Assembly (NCBI GenBank): GCA_963724385.1
Contig: CAVRUJ010000002.1
Coordinates: 1,116,001 to 1,180,000, forward strand
Reading direction: 5' to 3'
Length of the DNA stretch: 64,000 nucleotides
Origin: DASXQK01 sp963724385
GTDB lineage: Bacteria; Pseudomonadota; Alphaproteobacteria; Dongiales; Dongiaceae
A program made the translations under genes and the position numbers. Position 1 is the first letter of the stretch. Every line of letters starts with the position of its first letter. This document shows positions 8,967-17,886 of the stretch, piece by piece. Below the pieces are notes generated by a model. The model ran no database searches. It was not told where the DNA came from and saw only the letters and a program-made list of their open reading frames with translations.

Positions 8967-9743
8967 TCAGTGTTTGTAGCTGGTATCCTCGCGGTCGAGG
9001 GCCCGGATATGGGCGGCCCATTCCCGGTCGCCGAGCGGCTGGTCGTCGGTTTCGTATTGCCCGGCAACCTTCTCGCAAACCGCCGGGGAGGGAATGACCA
9101 GCTCGCTTCCGCCGGCAAGCGCCGCGACCTGGATCTCGCAGGCCTTCTCCAGGTAGTACATCAGGCTGAAGGCTTCCGGGATGGTGCGGCCCGCGGTCAG
9201 CAGGCCGTGGTTGCTGAGGATCATCGCCCGCTTGTCGGCAAGGCTGCGCACCAGCCGGGGACGCTCGTCGAGGTCGAGGGCAATGCCCTCGTAGTCGTGA
9301 TAGGCGAGCCGCCCATGGAACTGCATGGCGATCTGGTTCAGCGGCAGCAGGCCCTGTTTCTGGCAGGAGACCGCGACGCCGGCCTTGGTGTGGGTGTGCA
9401 GCACGCAAGCCACGTCATGCCGGGCTGTGTGGATCGCGCTGTGGATGGTGAAGCCGGCCGAATTGACCCCGTATCCGTTTTCTTCCACCAGCTTCCCATC
9501 GAGGCCGATCTTGACCAGGTTCGAGGCGGTCACCTCGTCGAACATCAAGCCGTAGGGATTGAGCAGGAACTGATCGGGATTGTCGGGCAGCCGCGCGGAG
9601 ATGTGCGTGTAGATGAGGTCGGTCATCCGGTAGCGGGCGATGAGCCGGTAGCAGGCGGCGAGCTGAATGCGCGTTTCCCATTCCGCCGAGGAATAGCGGG
9701 TGTTCGTTTCCACCGTCGTCAGTGTCGTCCTGGTCCTGCTCAT
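8967..9743 (-). CDS. Class II aldolase/adducin-family protein
   Basis: A 258-residue protein of the class II aldolase/adducin fold, which includes fuculose-phosphate aldolase and many uncharacterised bacterial enzymes. The zinc-type histidines appear in CVLHTHTKAG and MQFHG, with a further histidine in LSNHGLLTAGRT. Known members act as aldolases, epimerases or decarboxylases, and the substrate here is unknown. It stands alone on the minus strand. The 207 bases between it and the GST start (8760-8966) hold no gene I can support. Confidence 0.87.
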   Translation of the reverse strand: MSRTRTTLTTVETNTRYSSAEWETRIQLAACYRLIARYRMTDLIYTHISARLPDNPDQFLLNPYGLMFDEVTASNLVKIGLDGKLVEENGYGVNSAGFTIHSAIHTARHDVACVLHTHTKAGVAVSCQKQGLLPLNQIAMQFHGRLAYHDYEGIALDLDERPRLVRSLADKRAMILSNHGLLTAGRTIPEAFSLMYYLEKACEIQVAALAGGSELVIPSPAVCEKVAGQYETDDQPLGDREWAAHIRALDREDTSYKH

Positions 9744-9801
9744 ATCCCGCTCCTCGATGTCGCTTGCCGCTTGAACCTGGTGGCTCTCAATGCCCGGGCC
9801 C

Positions 9802-10335
9802 TCAATGGCCGGTCGCGTCGCCCTGCCGGCTCGCCTCGTACAGGAACCAAACGCGCCGCTCCGCTTCGTCGATCCAGACCTCGATCAGGCTCGCCGTCGC
9901 CACGTCGCCGCGCTCGTCGCAGAGATTGTGCGCCTGGCGCATGCTGGCGATCAGCGACTTGTTGTCCTCGCGCAGCTCGCTCAGCATGTCCAACGGGTCG
10001 ACATAGTCGGAATCATTGTCGGAGATCCGCTGGAGACGGGAAATATGGCCGATGGAGCGGATGGTCGTTCCGCCCAGCTTGCGCACGCGTTCGGCGACCA
10101 CGTCGGTTATCGCGTCGATCTGGGTCGCCTGCTCGTCCAGCAGCAGATGATAGTCCCGGAAATGGGGGCCGCTCATGTGCCAGTGGAAGTTCTTGGTCTT
10201 AATATAGAGCGCGTAGGTGTCGGCAAGCAGCGCATTGAGCGCGCCGGCGATGTCCCTGGTCGCGTTCGATCCCAAATCCGTCGGCGTGGTCAGGGGCGCC
10301 TTGCGCCGCTCCGAGGCATCTTTCGGCTTCGCCAT
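9802..10335 (-). CDS. dps: Dps-family DNA-binding ferritin
   Basis: A 177-residue Dps/ferritin-like protein of 12-mer type that oxidises and stores iron and shields DNA in stress. The ferroxidase centre is in TKNFHWHMSGPHFRDYHLLLDEQ (its two His, then Asp and Glu further on), and the second helix pair carries IEVWIDEAERRVWFLYE. The lysine/arginine-rich N-terminus (MAKPKDASERRK) would contact DNA. The ATG at 10335 has AAAGGA upstream; an in-frame start at 10374 is longer than usual. It is divergent from patD across about 165 bases. Confidence 0.92.
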   Translation of the reverse strand: MAKPKDASERRKAPLTTPTDLGSNATRDIAGALNALLADTYALYIKTKNFHWHMSGPHFRDYHLLLDEQATQIDAITDVVAERVRKLGGTTIRSIGHISRLQRISDNDSDYVDPLDMLSELREDNKSLIASMRQAHNLCDERGDVATASLIEVWIDEAERRVWFLYEASRQGDATGH

Positions 10336-10500
10336 CGATCCGATCCTTTCCGCTTTGGTTGGCGCCCGTCCCATTCATAGTAGCCGACAAGCTTGTGCCA
10401 TGCGAGAGGTTGAAGGCGGCAACGCGGTCGTCTTGCCGCGTCCGGCCCCACGGACATAGGCTAATGGCCCAATCCAGCGCTGCAACAGGAGGGCAAGGTC

Positions 10501-11934
10501 ATGACCTCGGACATTCGCATGCTGATCGGCGGCAGTTTCGTCAAGGGCGAGGCGGAAGCCGACCATGTCCTGAACCCGGCCACCGAGGAAGTCATCCTGG
10601 ACCTGCCGGCCGCCTCCCCGGCCCAGATCGACGCCGCCGTGCTGGCGGCCACCCGCGCGGCCAAGACCTGGAAGCGAACCACGCCGCTCGAACGCTCGAC
10701 CTTACTTCTGAAACTCGCCGACAGGATCGAAGCCGAGGCGGAGGAAATCGCGACCCTGGAGGCGAAAAACTGCGGCAAACCCAAGCATCTGGTGCTGCGC
10801 GACGAGATCCCGGCCATCGCCGACTGCTTCCGCTTCTTCGCCGGTGCCGCCCGATGCCTGCAGGGGCCGGCCGCGGGGGAATACCTGGCCGGCTATACTT
10901 CCATGGTCCGCCGCGATCCCGTCGGCGTGGTCGCCTCGATCGCGCCTTGGAATTATCCGTTGATGATGGCGAGCTGGAAGCTGGGACCCGCGCTCGCCGG
11001 CGGCAACACCGTGGTGATCAAGCCTTCGGTCCAGACGCCCCTCACCATGCTGAAGCTGGGGCATATCATCGCCGACATCTTCCCCGAGGGGGTCGTCAAC
11101 GTCATCGTCGGGCGGGGCAGTTCGGTCGGCCAGGCTCTCATCACCCGTCCCAAGGTGGCGATGATCTCGCTGACGGGCGACATCGGCACCGGCAAGAAGA
11201 TGATCGAGGCGGCCGCGACGACGGTGAAGCGGACCCATCTCGAGCTTGGCGGCAAGGCCCCGGCCATCGTGTTCGACGATGCCGATCTCGCCGCCGTCGT
11301 CGATGGCGTGAAGACCTTCGGCTACTACAACGCCGGCCAGGACTGCACCGCTGCCTGCCGCGTCTACGCCGGCAGCAAGATCTATGACAAGTTCGTGGCC
11401 GACCTGACGAGCGCGGTTTCCAAGATCTCTTTCGGCAAAGCGGACGATGCCAGCAACGAGATCGGCCCGCTCATTTCCGCCAACCAGCGCGAGCGCGTCG
11501 CCGGCTTCGTCAGCCGCGCGGCGGCGGTTCGCGACGTGGAGATCACCACGGGCGGCAAACCCGGCGGCGGCAAAGGCTTTTTCTACCAGCCCACGGTGGT
11601 CGCCGGCGCCCATCAGCAGGACGAGATCGTCCAGCGGGAGGTCTTCGGGCCCGTCGTCTCGGTCACGCGCTTCAAGGATCCAGAAGAAGCCATCGCCTGG
11701 GCCAACGACACGGAATACGGCCTGGCATCCTCGGTATGGTCCAGCGACCTGGCCAAGGCGATGGCGACCGCCGCGCGGCTGGAATACGGCGCGACCTGGG
11801 TCAATTGCCATTTCATCCTGGTGAACGAGATGCCCCATGGCGGCATGAAGGCGTCTGGCTACGGCAAAGATCTCAGCATCCATTCCCTGGAGGACTTCAC
11901 CGTGCCGCGCCACATCATGATGAGGATCGCCTGA
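10501..11934 (+). CDS. patD: Gamma-aminobutyraldehyde dehydrogenase-like aldehyde dehydrogenase
   Basis: A 477-residue NAD-dependent aldehyde dehydrogenase. Motifs are SIAPWNYPLMMASWK (coenzyme binding), the catalytic Glu in HLELGGKAP, and the catalytic Cys in NAGQDCTAACR. The C-terminus NCHFILVNEMPHGGMKASGYG closely matches PatD/YdcW, which oxidises 4-aminobutyraldehyde to GABA in putrescine breakdown. Such proteins are often mislabelled as betaine aldehyde dehydrogenase; given the neighbourhood, betaine or another aminoaldehyde remains possible. A clear AGGAGG precedes the ATG. It lies 46 bases upstream of the tandem methyltransferases and is probably co-transcribed. A PuuA-like ligase lies 25 kb away at 35.5 kb. 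Confidence 0.88.
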   Translation: MTSDIRMLIGGSFVKGEAEADHVLNPATEEVILDLPAASPAQIDAAVLAATRAAKTWKRTTPLERSTLLLKLADRIEAEAEEIATLEAKNCGKPKHLVLRDEIPAIADCFRFFAGAARCLQGPAAGEYLAGYTSMVRRDPVGVVASIAPWNYPLMMASWKLGPALAGGNTVVIKPSVQTPLTMLKLGHIIADIFPEGVVNVIVGRGSSVGQALITRPKVAMISLTGDIGTGKKMIEAAATTVKRTHLELGGKAPAIVFDDADLAAVVDGVKTFGYYNAGQDCTAACRVYAGSKIYDKFVADLTSAVSKISFGKADDASNEIGPLISANQRERVAGFVSRAAAVRDVEITTGGKPGGGKGFFYQPTVVAGAHQQDEIVQREVFGPVVSVTRFKDPEEAIAWANDTEYGLASSVWSSDLAKAMATAARLEYGATWVNCHFILVNEMPHGGMKASGYGKDLSIHSLEDFTVPRHIMMRIA

Positions 11935-11980
11935 GCGCGGAGCCGGCGACACGAATTCCATCCATGAAAGGTCAAGATCG

Positions 11981-12940
11981 ATGAGCTACGTGCAGCTGAA
12001 GAAACGGCTCGATGCCGGAGAAGCCCTGATCCTCGACGGCGCCACCGGCACCGAGCTCCAGCGCCGCGGGGCGAGAATGGATCCCTCGGCCTGGTCGGCG
12101 CCGGTCGTGCTGGACGACCCGAAGCTATTGACCGAGATCCATGCCGACTACATCCGGGCCGGATCGGACGTCGTCACCGCCAACACCTTTTCCGCCTTGC
12201 GCATGCTGCTGGCCCCGTCGGGCTATGGCGACAGGATCGAGGAGATCGTCCGCCGGTCGGTCGAAGTGGTGCAGAAGGCCCGGGCAGCGGCGGCGGGAGG
12301 CCGGCCGGTCGCGGTGGCGGGCTCGATCTCCCACATGGTTCCCACGGTCGAGGGCGAAAACAGGTCCGATCCGGCCCGGCTTCCCTCCGAGGCCGAGATC
12401 GCCGACAACCTCAACGAGCTCGCCCAGGCGTTGAAGAGCTCCGGAGCCGATCTCATCATCCTCGAGATGATGTTTCACCCGGTGCAGGCGAAGCTCGCCC
12501 TCGATGCGGCGCTCGCCACGGGCTTGCCCGTCTGGTTCGGGATGAGCGCGCGCCGCAGCAAGGACGGGCGCATCGTTACCTTCGAGTCCGAGGCCGACCT
12601 GCCCGTGGAACCCATCACCGGCCTCATTCCCGCTTCGGGCGTCGATGCCGCGGGCTGCATGCACACCAACGCGGAGATCATGCTGGAGGCGCTGAAGCCG
12701 GTGAGGAAGGCCTTCAAGGGGCCTCTGCTCGCTTATCCCGATTCCGGCTATTTCGAGATGCCCGAGTGGCGCTTCGTCGACGTGATCACGCCCGAACGGC
12801 TGGAGCGCTTCTACCTCAGCTGGCTCGCGGCCGGCGTGCAGATCATCGGCGGCTGCTGCGGGTTGACAGCGGACCACATCAAGGCGGCCGTGTCGGCACG
12901 CGACAAGTTCAAGAAGGTGCCGCAAAAGGTCATGTCGTAA
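11981..12940 (+). CDS. Homocysteine S-methyltransferase family protein, copy 1 of a tandem pair
   Basis: A 319-residue (beta/alpha)8 barrel of the homocysteine S-methyltransferase family, which includes BHMT, MmuM and MetH domain 1. The N-terminal DGATGTELQRRG is diagnostic. The zinc ligands are C226 (GCMHTN) and C292-C293 (GGCCGL). These enzymes move a methyl group from betaine, S-methylmethionine, DMSP or a similar donor to homocysteine, making methionine. The donor is not deducible, but lying beside a Rieske/TMADH-like set suggests an onium compound. The ATG has AAAGG upstream. It follows patD by 46 bases and is followed by its own duplicate. Confidence 0.88.
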   Translation: MSYVQLKKRLDAGEALILDGATGTELQRRGARMDPSAWSAPVVLDDPKLLTEIHADYIRAGSDVVTANTFSALRMLLAPSGYGDRIEEIVRRSVEVVQKARAAAAGGRPVAVAGSISHMVPTVEGENRSDPARLPSEAEIADNLNELAQALKSSGADLIILEMMFHPVQAKLALDAALATGLPVWFGMSARRSKDGRIVTFESEADLPVEPITGLIPASGVDAAGCMHTNAEIMLEALKPVRKAFKGPLLAYPDSGYFEMPEWRFVDVITPERLERFYLSWLAAGVQIIGGCCGLTADHIKAAVSARDKFKKVPQKVMS

Positions 12941-12967
12941 TCGGCTGTCTTTGAAAGGCCAGCCTCG

Positions 12968-13927
12968 ATGAGCTACGCACCGCTGAAGAAGCGGCTCGAC
13001 GCGGGAGAGATTCTGATCCTCGACGGCGCGACGGGCACCGAACTCCAGCGCCGAGGGGCGAGGATGGATCCCACGGCCTGGTCGGCGCCGGTCGTGCTGG
13101 AAGACCCGAAGCTGCTGACGGAGGTCCATGCCGACTACATCCGCGCCGGCGCGGACATCATCACGGCCAATACCTTTTCGGCCTCGCGGATGTTGCTGGC
13201 CCCGGCCGGCTATGGCGACAAGGTCCAGGAGATCATCCGCCGATCCGTTGACGCGGCCCGGCAGGCCCGGACCTTGGCGGCGGCGGGCCGGCCGGTCGCC
13301 GTCGCGGGCTCGATCTCCCACATGGTTCCCGTCATCAAGGGCGCCAACAGGACCGATCCGGATCGGCTGCCCTCCGATACCGAGATTGGCGATTCTCTCG
13401 AAGAGCTCGCGCAAACTCTCCTGAAGTCCGGCGTCGACCTCATCATTCTCGAGATGATGAACCGCCCTAACCGCATCAAGCTCGCTCTCAAGGCGGCGCT
13501 CGCCACGGCCCTGCCCGTCTGGTTCGGCATGAGCGCGCGCAAAGGCAAGGACGGGCGCGTGTTGTCCTTCGATTCCACTGTGGATGCGCCGCTCGAGTCC
13601 ATCTTCGGTCTCATCCCCGCTTCGGGCATCGACGTCGCCGGCTGCATGCATACGGGTGCGGAGATCATCCTGGAGGTGCTGAAGCAGCTACGAACGACCT
13701 TCAAAGGCCCCCTCATGGCCTATCCCGATTCCGGCTATTTCGAGATGCCAGAATGGCGCTTCGTCGACGTGATCGCGCCGGACCGGCTGGAAGCGTTCTA
13801 TCTCAGCTGGCTTGCGGCCGGCGCGCAGGTCATCGGCGGTTGCTGCGGCCTGACAGTGGAGCACATCAAGGCCGCCGTATCGGCACGGGACAAGTTCAAG
13901 AAGGTGCCAGGCAAAGCCGCACGCTAA
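12968..13927 (+). CDS. Homocysteine S-methyltransferase family protein, copy 2 of a tandem pair
   Basis: A second 319-residue homocysteine S-methyltransferase, the same length as its neighbour and roughly 75-80 percent identical by eye, with the same zinc cysteines (GCMHTG and GGCCGL) and the same upstream leader (GAAAGG ahead of the ATG). The spacer between the two genes is only 27 bases. The copies differ mostly in the middle (about residues 120-210), the part that lines the barrel, so they may differ in methyl donor. It is probably the last gene of the patD operon and converges with the secreted protein gene at 13931. Confidence 0.88.
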   Translation: MSYAPLKKRLDAGEILILDGATGTELQRRGARMDPTAWSAPVVLEDPKLLTEVHADYIRAGADIITANTFSASRMLLAPAGYGDKVQEIIRRSVDAARQARTLAAAGRPVAVAGSISHMVPVIKGANRTDPDRLPSDTEIGDSLEELAQTLLKSGVDLIILEMMNRPNRIKLALKAALATALPVWFGMSARKGKDGRVLSFDSTVDAPLESIFGLIPASGIDVAGCMHTGAEIILEVLKQLRTTFKGPLMAYPDSGYFEMPEWRFVDVIAPDRLEAFYLSWLAAGAQVIGGCCGLTVEHIKAAVSARDKFKKVPGKAAR

Positions 13928-13930
13928 CTT

Positions 13931-14746
13931 TCAGCTTCCCCCGGCGTCGTCCCAGAACTCCGTGTTGAGGATGCTGACCAGGCCATGCTGCTGGCCAGCG
14001 AGGCAGAAGCCGATGGCGAGGCTGGTAGCGGGGAAGGATTGGCACATCTGCACTATTTGCCCAGCTTCGGCGAGGCCGTCGCGCGCCCGACTCCCCTCGC
14101 CGTTGCTTGCGACGACCTGGCGGAAAAGCTCGTCGAGAGCGACAGGTTCCGGGGAGTTCTCGGGCGGGAGGGCATTGATCAGCAGGCCGACCCACCGCGC
14201 CGCATCGGTGTCTTCGCTCGGGCGATCCAAGGTCCGGGCCGCGAGATGCCTCAGCGGGCCGGTGGCCACGGCGACCTCCTCAGGGGTTTGCGGGTCGGGA
14301 TCGCCGGCTTGTTCCACCGGCAGGATCGAGGTCTCCGGCCCGACCTCGAGAGCGAGCGAGGCGCGCTTGGTCGAGACGCCGAGAGTTGCCAATTTCAACT
14401 CCGGCAGGCTGATCTGGACGGACAAATAACCGTCGCGCACGCGAACGATGGCCAAGCCGTTCGCTGGCATTTGGACATGCCTTCCGTCGGCGAGTGTGGC
14501 GTCCAGCAACAGGTTCCCGCCGGGCGCCACTCTATATTCCTCACCATCGGCCGGCGCCTCGCGCGCCTCTTGCAGGCAGAAGCTGGCGAAGCTGCCGGTG
14601 CAGAGCCCGTCCCGGCAATGCAGCGGCGTCGGCATGCCGTTGCTCGCCATCAGCCCCAGGATCTGGGGCGCGGCCTCCGCCTGGCCGAAGGCAAGCACGG
14701 CCATGACAATGCCGGGGACCAAGAGCACATTTCCGATCTTGAGCAT
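13931..14746 (-). CDS. Secreted protein of unknown function
   Basis: A 271-residue protein not recognised as a named family. It starts with a clear signal peptide (MLKIGNVLLVPGIVMAVLAFG, cleavage probably after AEA near residue 25), so it is likely periplasmic. The first mature part has closely spaced cysteines (HCRDGLCTG, then SFCLQEA), and the C-terminus has two more (MCQSF, GFCLAG). The cysteine-bounded C-terminal segment recalls the Rap1a/Tai immunity-protein type, but the resemblance is weak. It ends 3 bases past the second methyltransferase on the opposite strand. No co-directional neighbour is close, so context is silent about function. Confidence 0.65.
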   Translation of the reverse strand: MLKIGNVLLVPGIVMAVLAFGQAEAAPQILGLMASNGMPTPLHCRDGLCTGSFASFCLQEAREAPADGEEYRVAPGGNLLLDATLADGRHVQMPANGLAIVRVRDGYLSVQISLPELKLATLGVSTKRASLALEVGPETSILPVEQAGDPDPQTPEEVAVATGPLRHLAARTLDRPSEDTDAARWVGLLINALPPENSPEPVALDELFRQVVASNGEGSRARDGLAEAGQIVQMCQSFPATSLAIGFCLAGQQHGLVSILNTEFWDDAGGS

Positions 14747-14944
14747 GGGCAGGGCACTCCCCTTTGCCAGAACTTGGCTGCCAAAGGTGGCCGCTGGAAT
14801 CGCTTGCGGCCGACCGGGCGAGCGCAGCGTCCTTGCATGGGCCTGACCGTTCGACGCGCAATCGCCAGCCGGCCATGCGAAGGGGGGAGTTTACCACGGT
14901 CGGCGGGCGCTGGATGAAGATTGATTCCCCCGGCGGCGGGCGTC

Positions 14945-15565
14945 CTAGTCGCCGCGCAACGAGAATGCGGCGCGGTTGGCGGGCCGCGCCATGCCTGCCT
15001 CGTACCAGGCGCGGACCGCCGATAGGCCCGCCAGGGCCTGGGGGGCAAAGCGCAGGTAAAACAGGCAGCAAATGAGGTTGAGATCGGCAACCGTGAAACG
15101 CCGGCCGACCAGATAGCCGCCGCCCTTCGTCAATTCGTTCTCGAGGATTTGCAGCGGAGCGCCGAGCGCATCGAGCGCCGTCGTGACGGCGGCCGGGCTG
15201 CGCCGGTCGGGCGGCAGCTCGGCGGTGTTGACCAGCACGATGCTGGCTTTGGGCTCGATTTCGTTGACCGCCCAGATGCTCCACATCGTCATCCGGCCAT
15301 CCTCGGCCAGGTTCGCCGGACCGACCGGTGCCCCATGCTTCTTCGCCAGGTAGAGATTGATGGCGAAGGATTCCCAGAGGATGAGACCGTCGTCGTCGAT
15401 GAAGGGCACCTGTCCGTTTGGATTCATGCGCAGGTACTCGGGCTTGCGGCTGCCCGCGGGGCCGGGCGGCACCTCCATGAGTTCAAAGGGAATCCCGAGC
15501 TCATGCGCCATCCACAATGTGCGCAGCGCGCGGGAACGCGGGATGCCGTAGATCTTGATCGTCAT
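14945..15565 (-). CDS. Glutathione S-transferase family protein (second copy)
   Basis: A 206-residue GST unrelated in detail to the copy at 8.1 kb. The N-terminal domain is IKIYGIPRSRALRTLWMAHE with the cis-proline at NGQVPFID and ESFAINLYLAKK. The C-terminal helical domain has GRRFTVADLNLICCL. The serine/arginine at the start of helix 1 (PRSRALR) suggests a Ser-type or Cys-less active site. The ATG at 15565 has GGAGG directly upstream. It is the last of three minus-strand genes after the dehydratase and hydroxyacid dehydrogenase, 87 bases behind the latter. Confidence 0.9.
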   Translation of the reverse strand: MTIKIYGIPRSRALRTLWMAHELGIPFELMEVPPGPAGSRKPEYLRMNPNGQVPFIDDDGLILWESFAINLYLAKKHGAPVGPANLAEDGRMTMWSIWAVNEIEPKASIVLVNTAELPPDRRSPAAVTTALDALGAPLQILENELTKGGGYLVGRRFTVADLNLICCLFYLRFAPQALAGLSAVRAWYEAGMARPANRAAFSLRGD

Positions 15566-15652
15566 GGTTCCTCCAGGAATTCGCTTCGATCTTGCGGCTG
15601 TCTCGTTCCAACATGCCATCTTACCCGAATTCGCCGGTCTCGGGATTGGTCC

Positions 15653-16627
15653 TCAGGCAGCAACGATTTCGTTGACCAGCTGGCTGGCGCCGGACCAGAG
15701 CCGCTCGAAATTCTGCTCCAGTATGTCGAGGACATTGTCCTCGTATCGCTTGGTTTCCCCCGCGCTGTGGGGCGTGATCAGCACGTTCTCGAAGGCCCAT
15801 AGCGGCGAGGAGGGCGGGAGCGGTTCCTCGGCGAAGCAATCGAGCGCCGCGCCGGCGATCCGACCTTGGGCCAAGACCTCGACGAGGGCCGCTTCCTCGA
15901 CGCAGCGGCCGCGCGCGACGTTGACGAGGTAGGCCGTGGGCTTCATCCGTCGCAGCGCGCCGGCATCGATGATCCCGCGGGTTTCGGGCGTGAGCGGACA
16001 GGTGAGCGCCACGAAATCCGCTGCCGCCAACAGCTCTCCCAATCGGTCCGGCCCGTGGACCGCATCGGCGCCGTTGCCGCCGGCCGCGGGATCGCGCCGG
16101 ATGCCGAGCACGCGAAGGTCGAAGGCCTTGGCGAGCCGCGCCAGGCGGCCGCCGATCCTGCCCAGGCCAATGATCAGCAGCGTCTTGCCCGCGAGCTCAT
16201 CTTCCCGGCCTTCCAGGCTGCGCGCCATGCCGCGCCAGTGCCGACGAGCCTGATTGTCGCGCGCTTCCGGCAATCGCCGCATCAGGGCCAGGATCAAGGC
16301 CATGGCATGCTCGGCGACGGCGCGTTCGTTGACGCCCTGGGCGCTCGCCAGCCTGATGCCCCGCGCGGCCAGGAGGGGGCGATCGAACTGGTCGATGCCG
16401 GCGCTGACCGACTGGATGAACCTCAGCCGATGGGCCGATTCAAGCAGCGCGCTACGCCATAGGCCCGAGACCGCCAGCACATCGGCTTCGCCTATCCTCC
16501 GGGCGAGGTCCTCGGCCGAGCGGACCTCGAAGCTGGCGATCCCAGTCTGCCGGGCCAGGAAACGCTCCTGGAGCCGGTAGGCCACATGGGCGAAGCAGAT
16601 GGTCAGGCTTTCCTTTGGCGGCAGCAT
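15653..16627 (-). CDS. D-2-hydroxyacid dehydrogenase, NAD(P)-dependent
   Basis: A 324-residue member of the D-isomer-specific 2-hydroxyacid dehydrogenase family (glyoxylate/hydroxypyruvate reductase, D-lactate and phosphoglycerate dehydrogenases). It has the dinucleotide motif GLGRIGGRLAR and the catalytic trio Arg (NVARGRCV), Glu (CFAEEPLP) and His (TPHSAG). The precise substrate is unknown. The ATG at 16627 is chosen, but neither it nor a TTG at 16648 that overlaps the upstream stop by 4 bases has a good ribosome site; the TTG would give translational coupling. It follows the threonine-dehydratase-like gene. Confidence 0.87.
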   Translation of the reverse strand: MLPPKESLTICFAHVAYRLQERFLARQTGIASFEVRSAEDLARRIGEADVLAVSGLWRSALLESAHRLRFIQSVSAGIDQFDRPLLAARGIRLASAQGVNERAVAEHAMALILALMRRLPEARDNQARRHWRGMARSLEGREDELAGKTLLIIGLGRIGGRLARLAKAFDLRVLGIRRDPAAGGNGADAVHGPDRLGELLAAADFVALTCPLTPETRGIIDAGALRRMKPTAYLVNVARGRCVEEAALVEVLAQGRIAGAALDCFAEEPLPPSSPLWAFENVLITPHSAGETKRYEDNVLDILEQNFERLWSGASQLVNEIVAA

Positions 16628-16644
16628 TGCTGAAGCGGCGCTGC

Positions 16645-17604
16645 TCAAAGGGCCGCGAGAGCGTCGCGATAGACGGCGGTGTCCACGTTCCCGCCGGAAA
16701 GGACGAGGCCCACGCGTTTGCCGGCCATCTGGGCGCGCTCCTTCAGCAGGGCCGCCAAGGCCGCCGCACCCGCCCCTTCGGCGACATTGTGGGTATCGGC
16801 GAAAATGGCCGCCATGGCCCGCTTGATTTCCTCGTCGCTCACGCTCACCACCCGCGCGGCGCCCTTGTTGATCGCCGCGACCGCGGTTGCGATCGGCACG
16901 CGGCAGGCAAGACCATCCGCCATGGTGTCGGCGGAATTGGTCGAGACCGGTTTGCCGGCGGCAAAGGAGAGCGCATAGGCCGGCGCATTTTCCGCCACCA
17001 CGCCGACGATCTTGGTCTCAAGGCCGAGCGCATCCCGTGCGGCCATCACGCCGCAAATGCCCGAGCCGAGACCGATGGGCACGTAGACCGTGTCCAACCT
17101 TGGCACCGCGGAGAAAAGCTCCAAGGCATAAGTGCCGACGCCCTGTATCAGCGCGGGATGAAAGGAGGGAAACATATGCAGCCGGCGCTCCTTGGCCAAC
17201 TCGACCGCATGTTCATAGGCCGCCTGGAAGTCGTGGCCGTGCTCCACCAGCTCCGCGCCCAAGGCTTGCATCGCGGCGTTCTTCTCCACGCTGTTGCCGC
17301 GCGGCACGACGATCACCGCCTTCAGTCCCGCCTGGCCGGCGGCAAAGGCGACCGACTGGCCATGATTGCCGCGGGTCGCCGCCACCACGCCGGTGACGTC
17401 AGGTTCATCGCGCCTCAGATGCTCGGCGTAGACGATCCCGCCGCGAACCTTGAAGGCCCCCACGGGCGTGTGGTTCTCATGCTTCACCCAGACCTCGGTA
17501 CCGGCGCGCTTGCAGAGCAACGGCCAGCGATATTGCGGGGTCGGCGGGACATGAGCGCTTACCAGTCGGCTGGCCGTTTGCAGCTCGGCCAAGGTCGGGA
17601 GCAT
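16645..17604 (-). CDS. PLP-dependent threonine/serine dehydratase-like enzyme
   Basis: A 319-residue fold type II PLP enzyme. The catalytic lysine is in GAFKVRGG, the substrate loop is TRGNHGQSVAFAA, and the phosphate-binding loop is GLGSGICG, a variant of the usual SGGGL. Known members deaminate threonine or serine, racemise them, or act in hydroxyectoine breakdown (EutB). Which applies cannot be said. No ACT regulatory domain is present, so it is of the short catabolic type. The ATG at 17604 is preferred over a start at 17664. It heads a minus-strand run with the hydroxyacid dehydrogenase and GST. Confidence 0.83.
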   Translation of the reverse strand: MLPTLAELQTASRLVSAHVPPTPQYRWPLLCKRAGTEVWVKHENHTPVGAFKVRGGIVYAEHLRRDEPDVTGVVAATRGNHGQSVAFAAGQAGLKAVIVVPRGNSVEKNAAMQALGAELVEHGHDFQAAYEHAVELAKERRLHMFPSFHPALIQGVGTYALELFSAVPRLDTVYVPIGLGSGICGVMAARDALGLETKIVGVVAENAPAYALSFAAGKPVSTNSADTMADGLACRVPIATAVAAINKGAARVVSVSDEEIKRAMAAIFADTHNVAEGAGAAALAALLKERAQMAGKRVGLVLSGGNVDTAVYRDALAAL

Positions 17605-17886
17605 GGGACGCCTCGCGGGTTGCGCAGTTCGGCGATTAATCCGGTGCCGGCGGGTAGCGGTCAAGCCCGAGGTGGCGACCGCCTATCCGCAAGGCCGGGC
17701 TTTATACTCCAGCAACGACCGCGGCGAGCGCTGAGCAGCGGCCCCTCACGCTTGGCGCCCCATCGGTCGGTTCCGTTCGGCGGCCCATGGCGCTCCGCTT
17801 TCCTATGGCTCGGTTTTCGTGGAGTTTAAGTCCAATTCAATCTGATGATGACGCCCCGTTGGGACCTAGTGACAAGGAGGCATGCG

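Noticed and set aside
10501..11934. Betaine aldehyde dehydrogenase
   Set aside because: The C-terminal NCHF...EMPHGG pattern fits PatD better; kept as an alternative only.
12125..13651. 508-codon open frame on the minus strand across both homocysteine methyltransferases
   Set aside because: It is the antisense of two GC-rich genes that are near copies, so the frame stays open twice. Composition is Arg/Gly/Asp-rich with no known domain.
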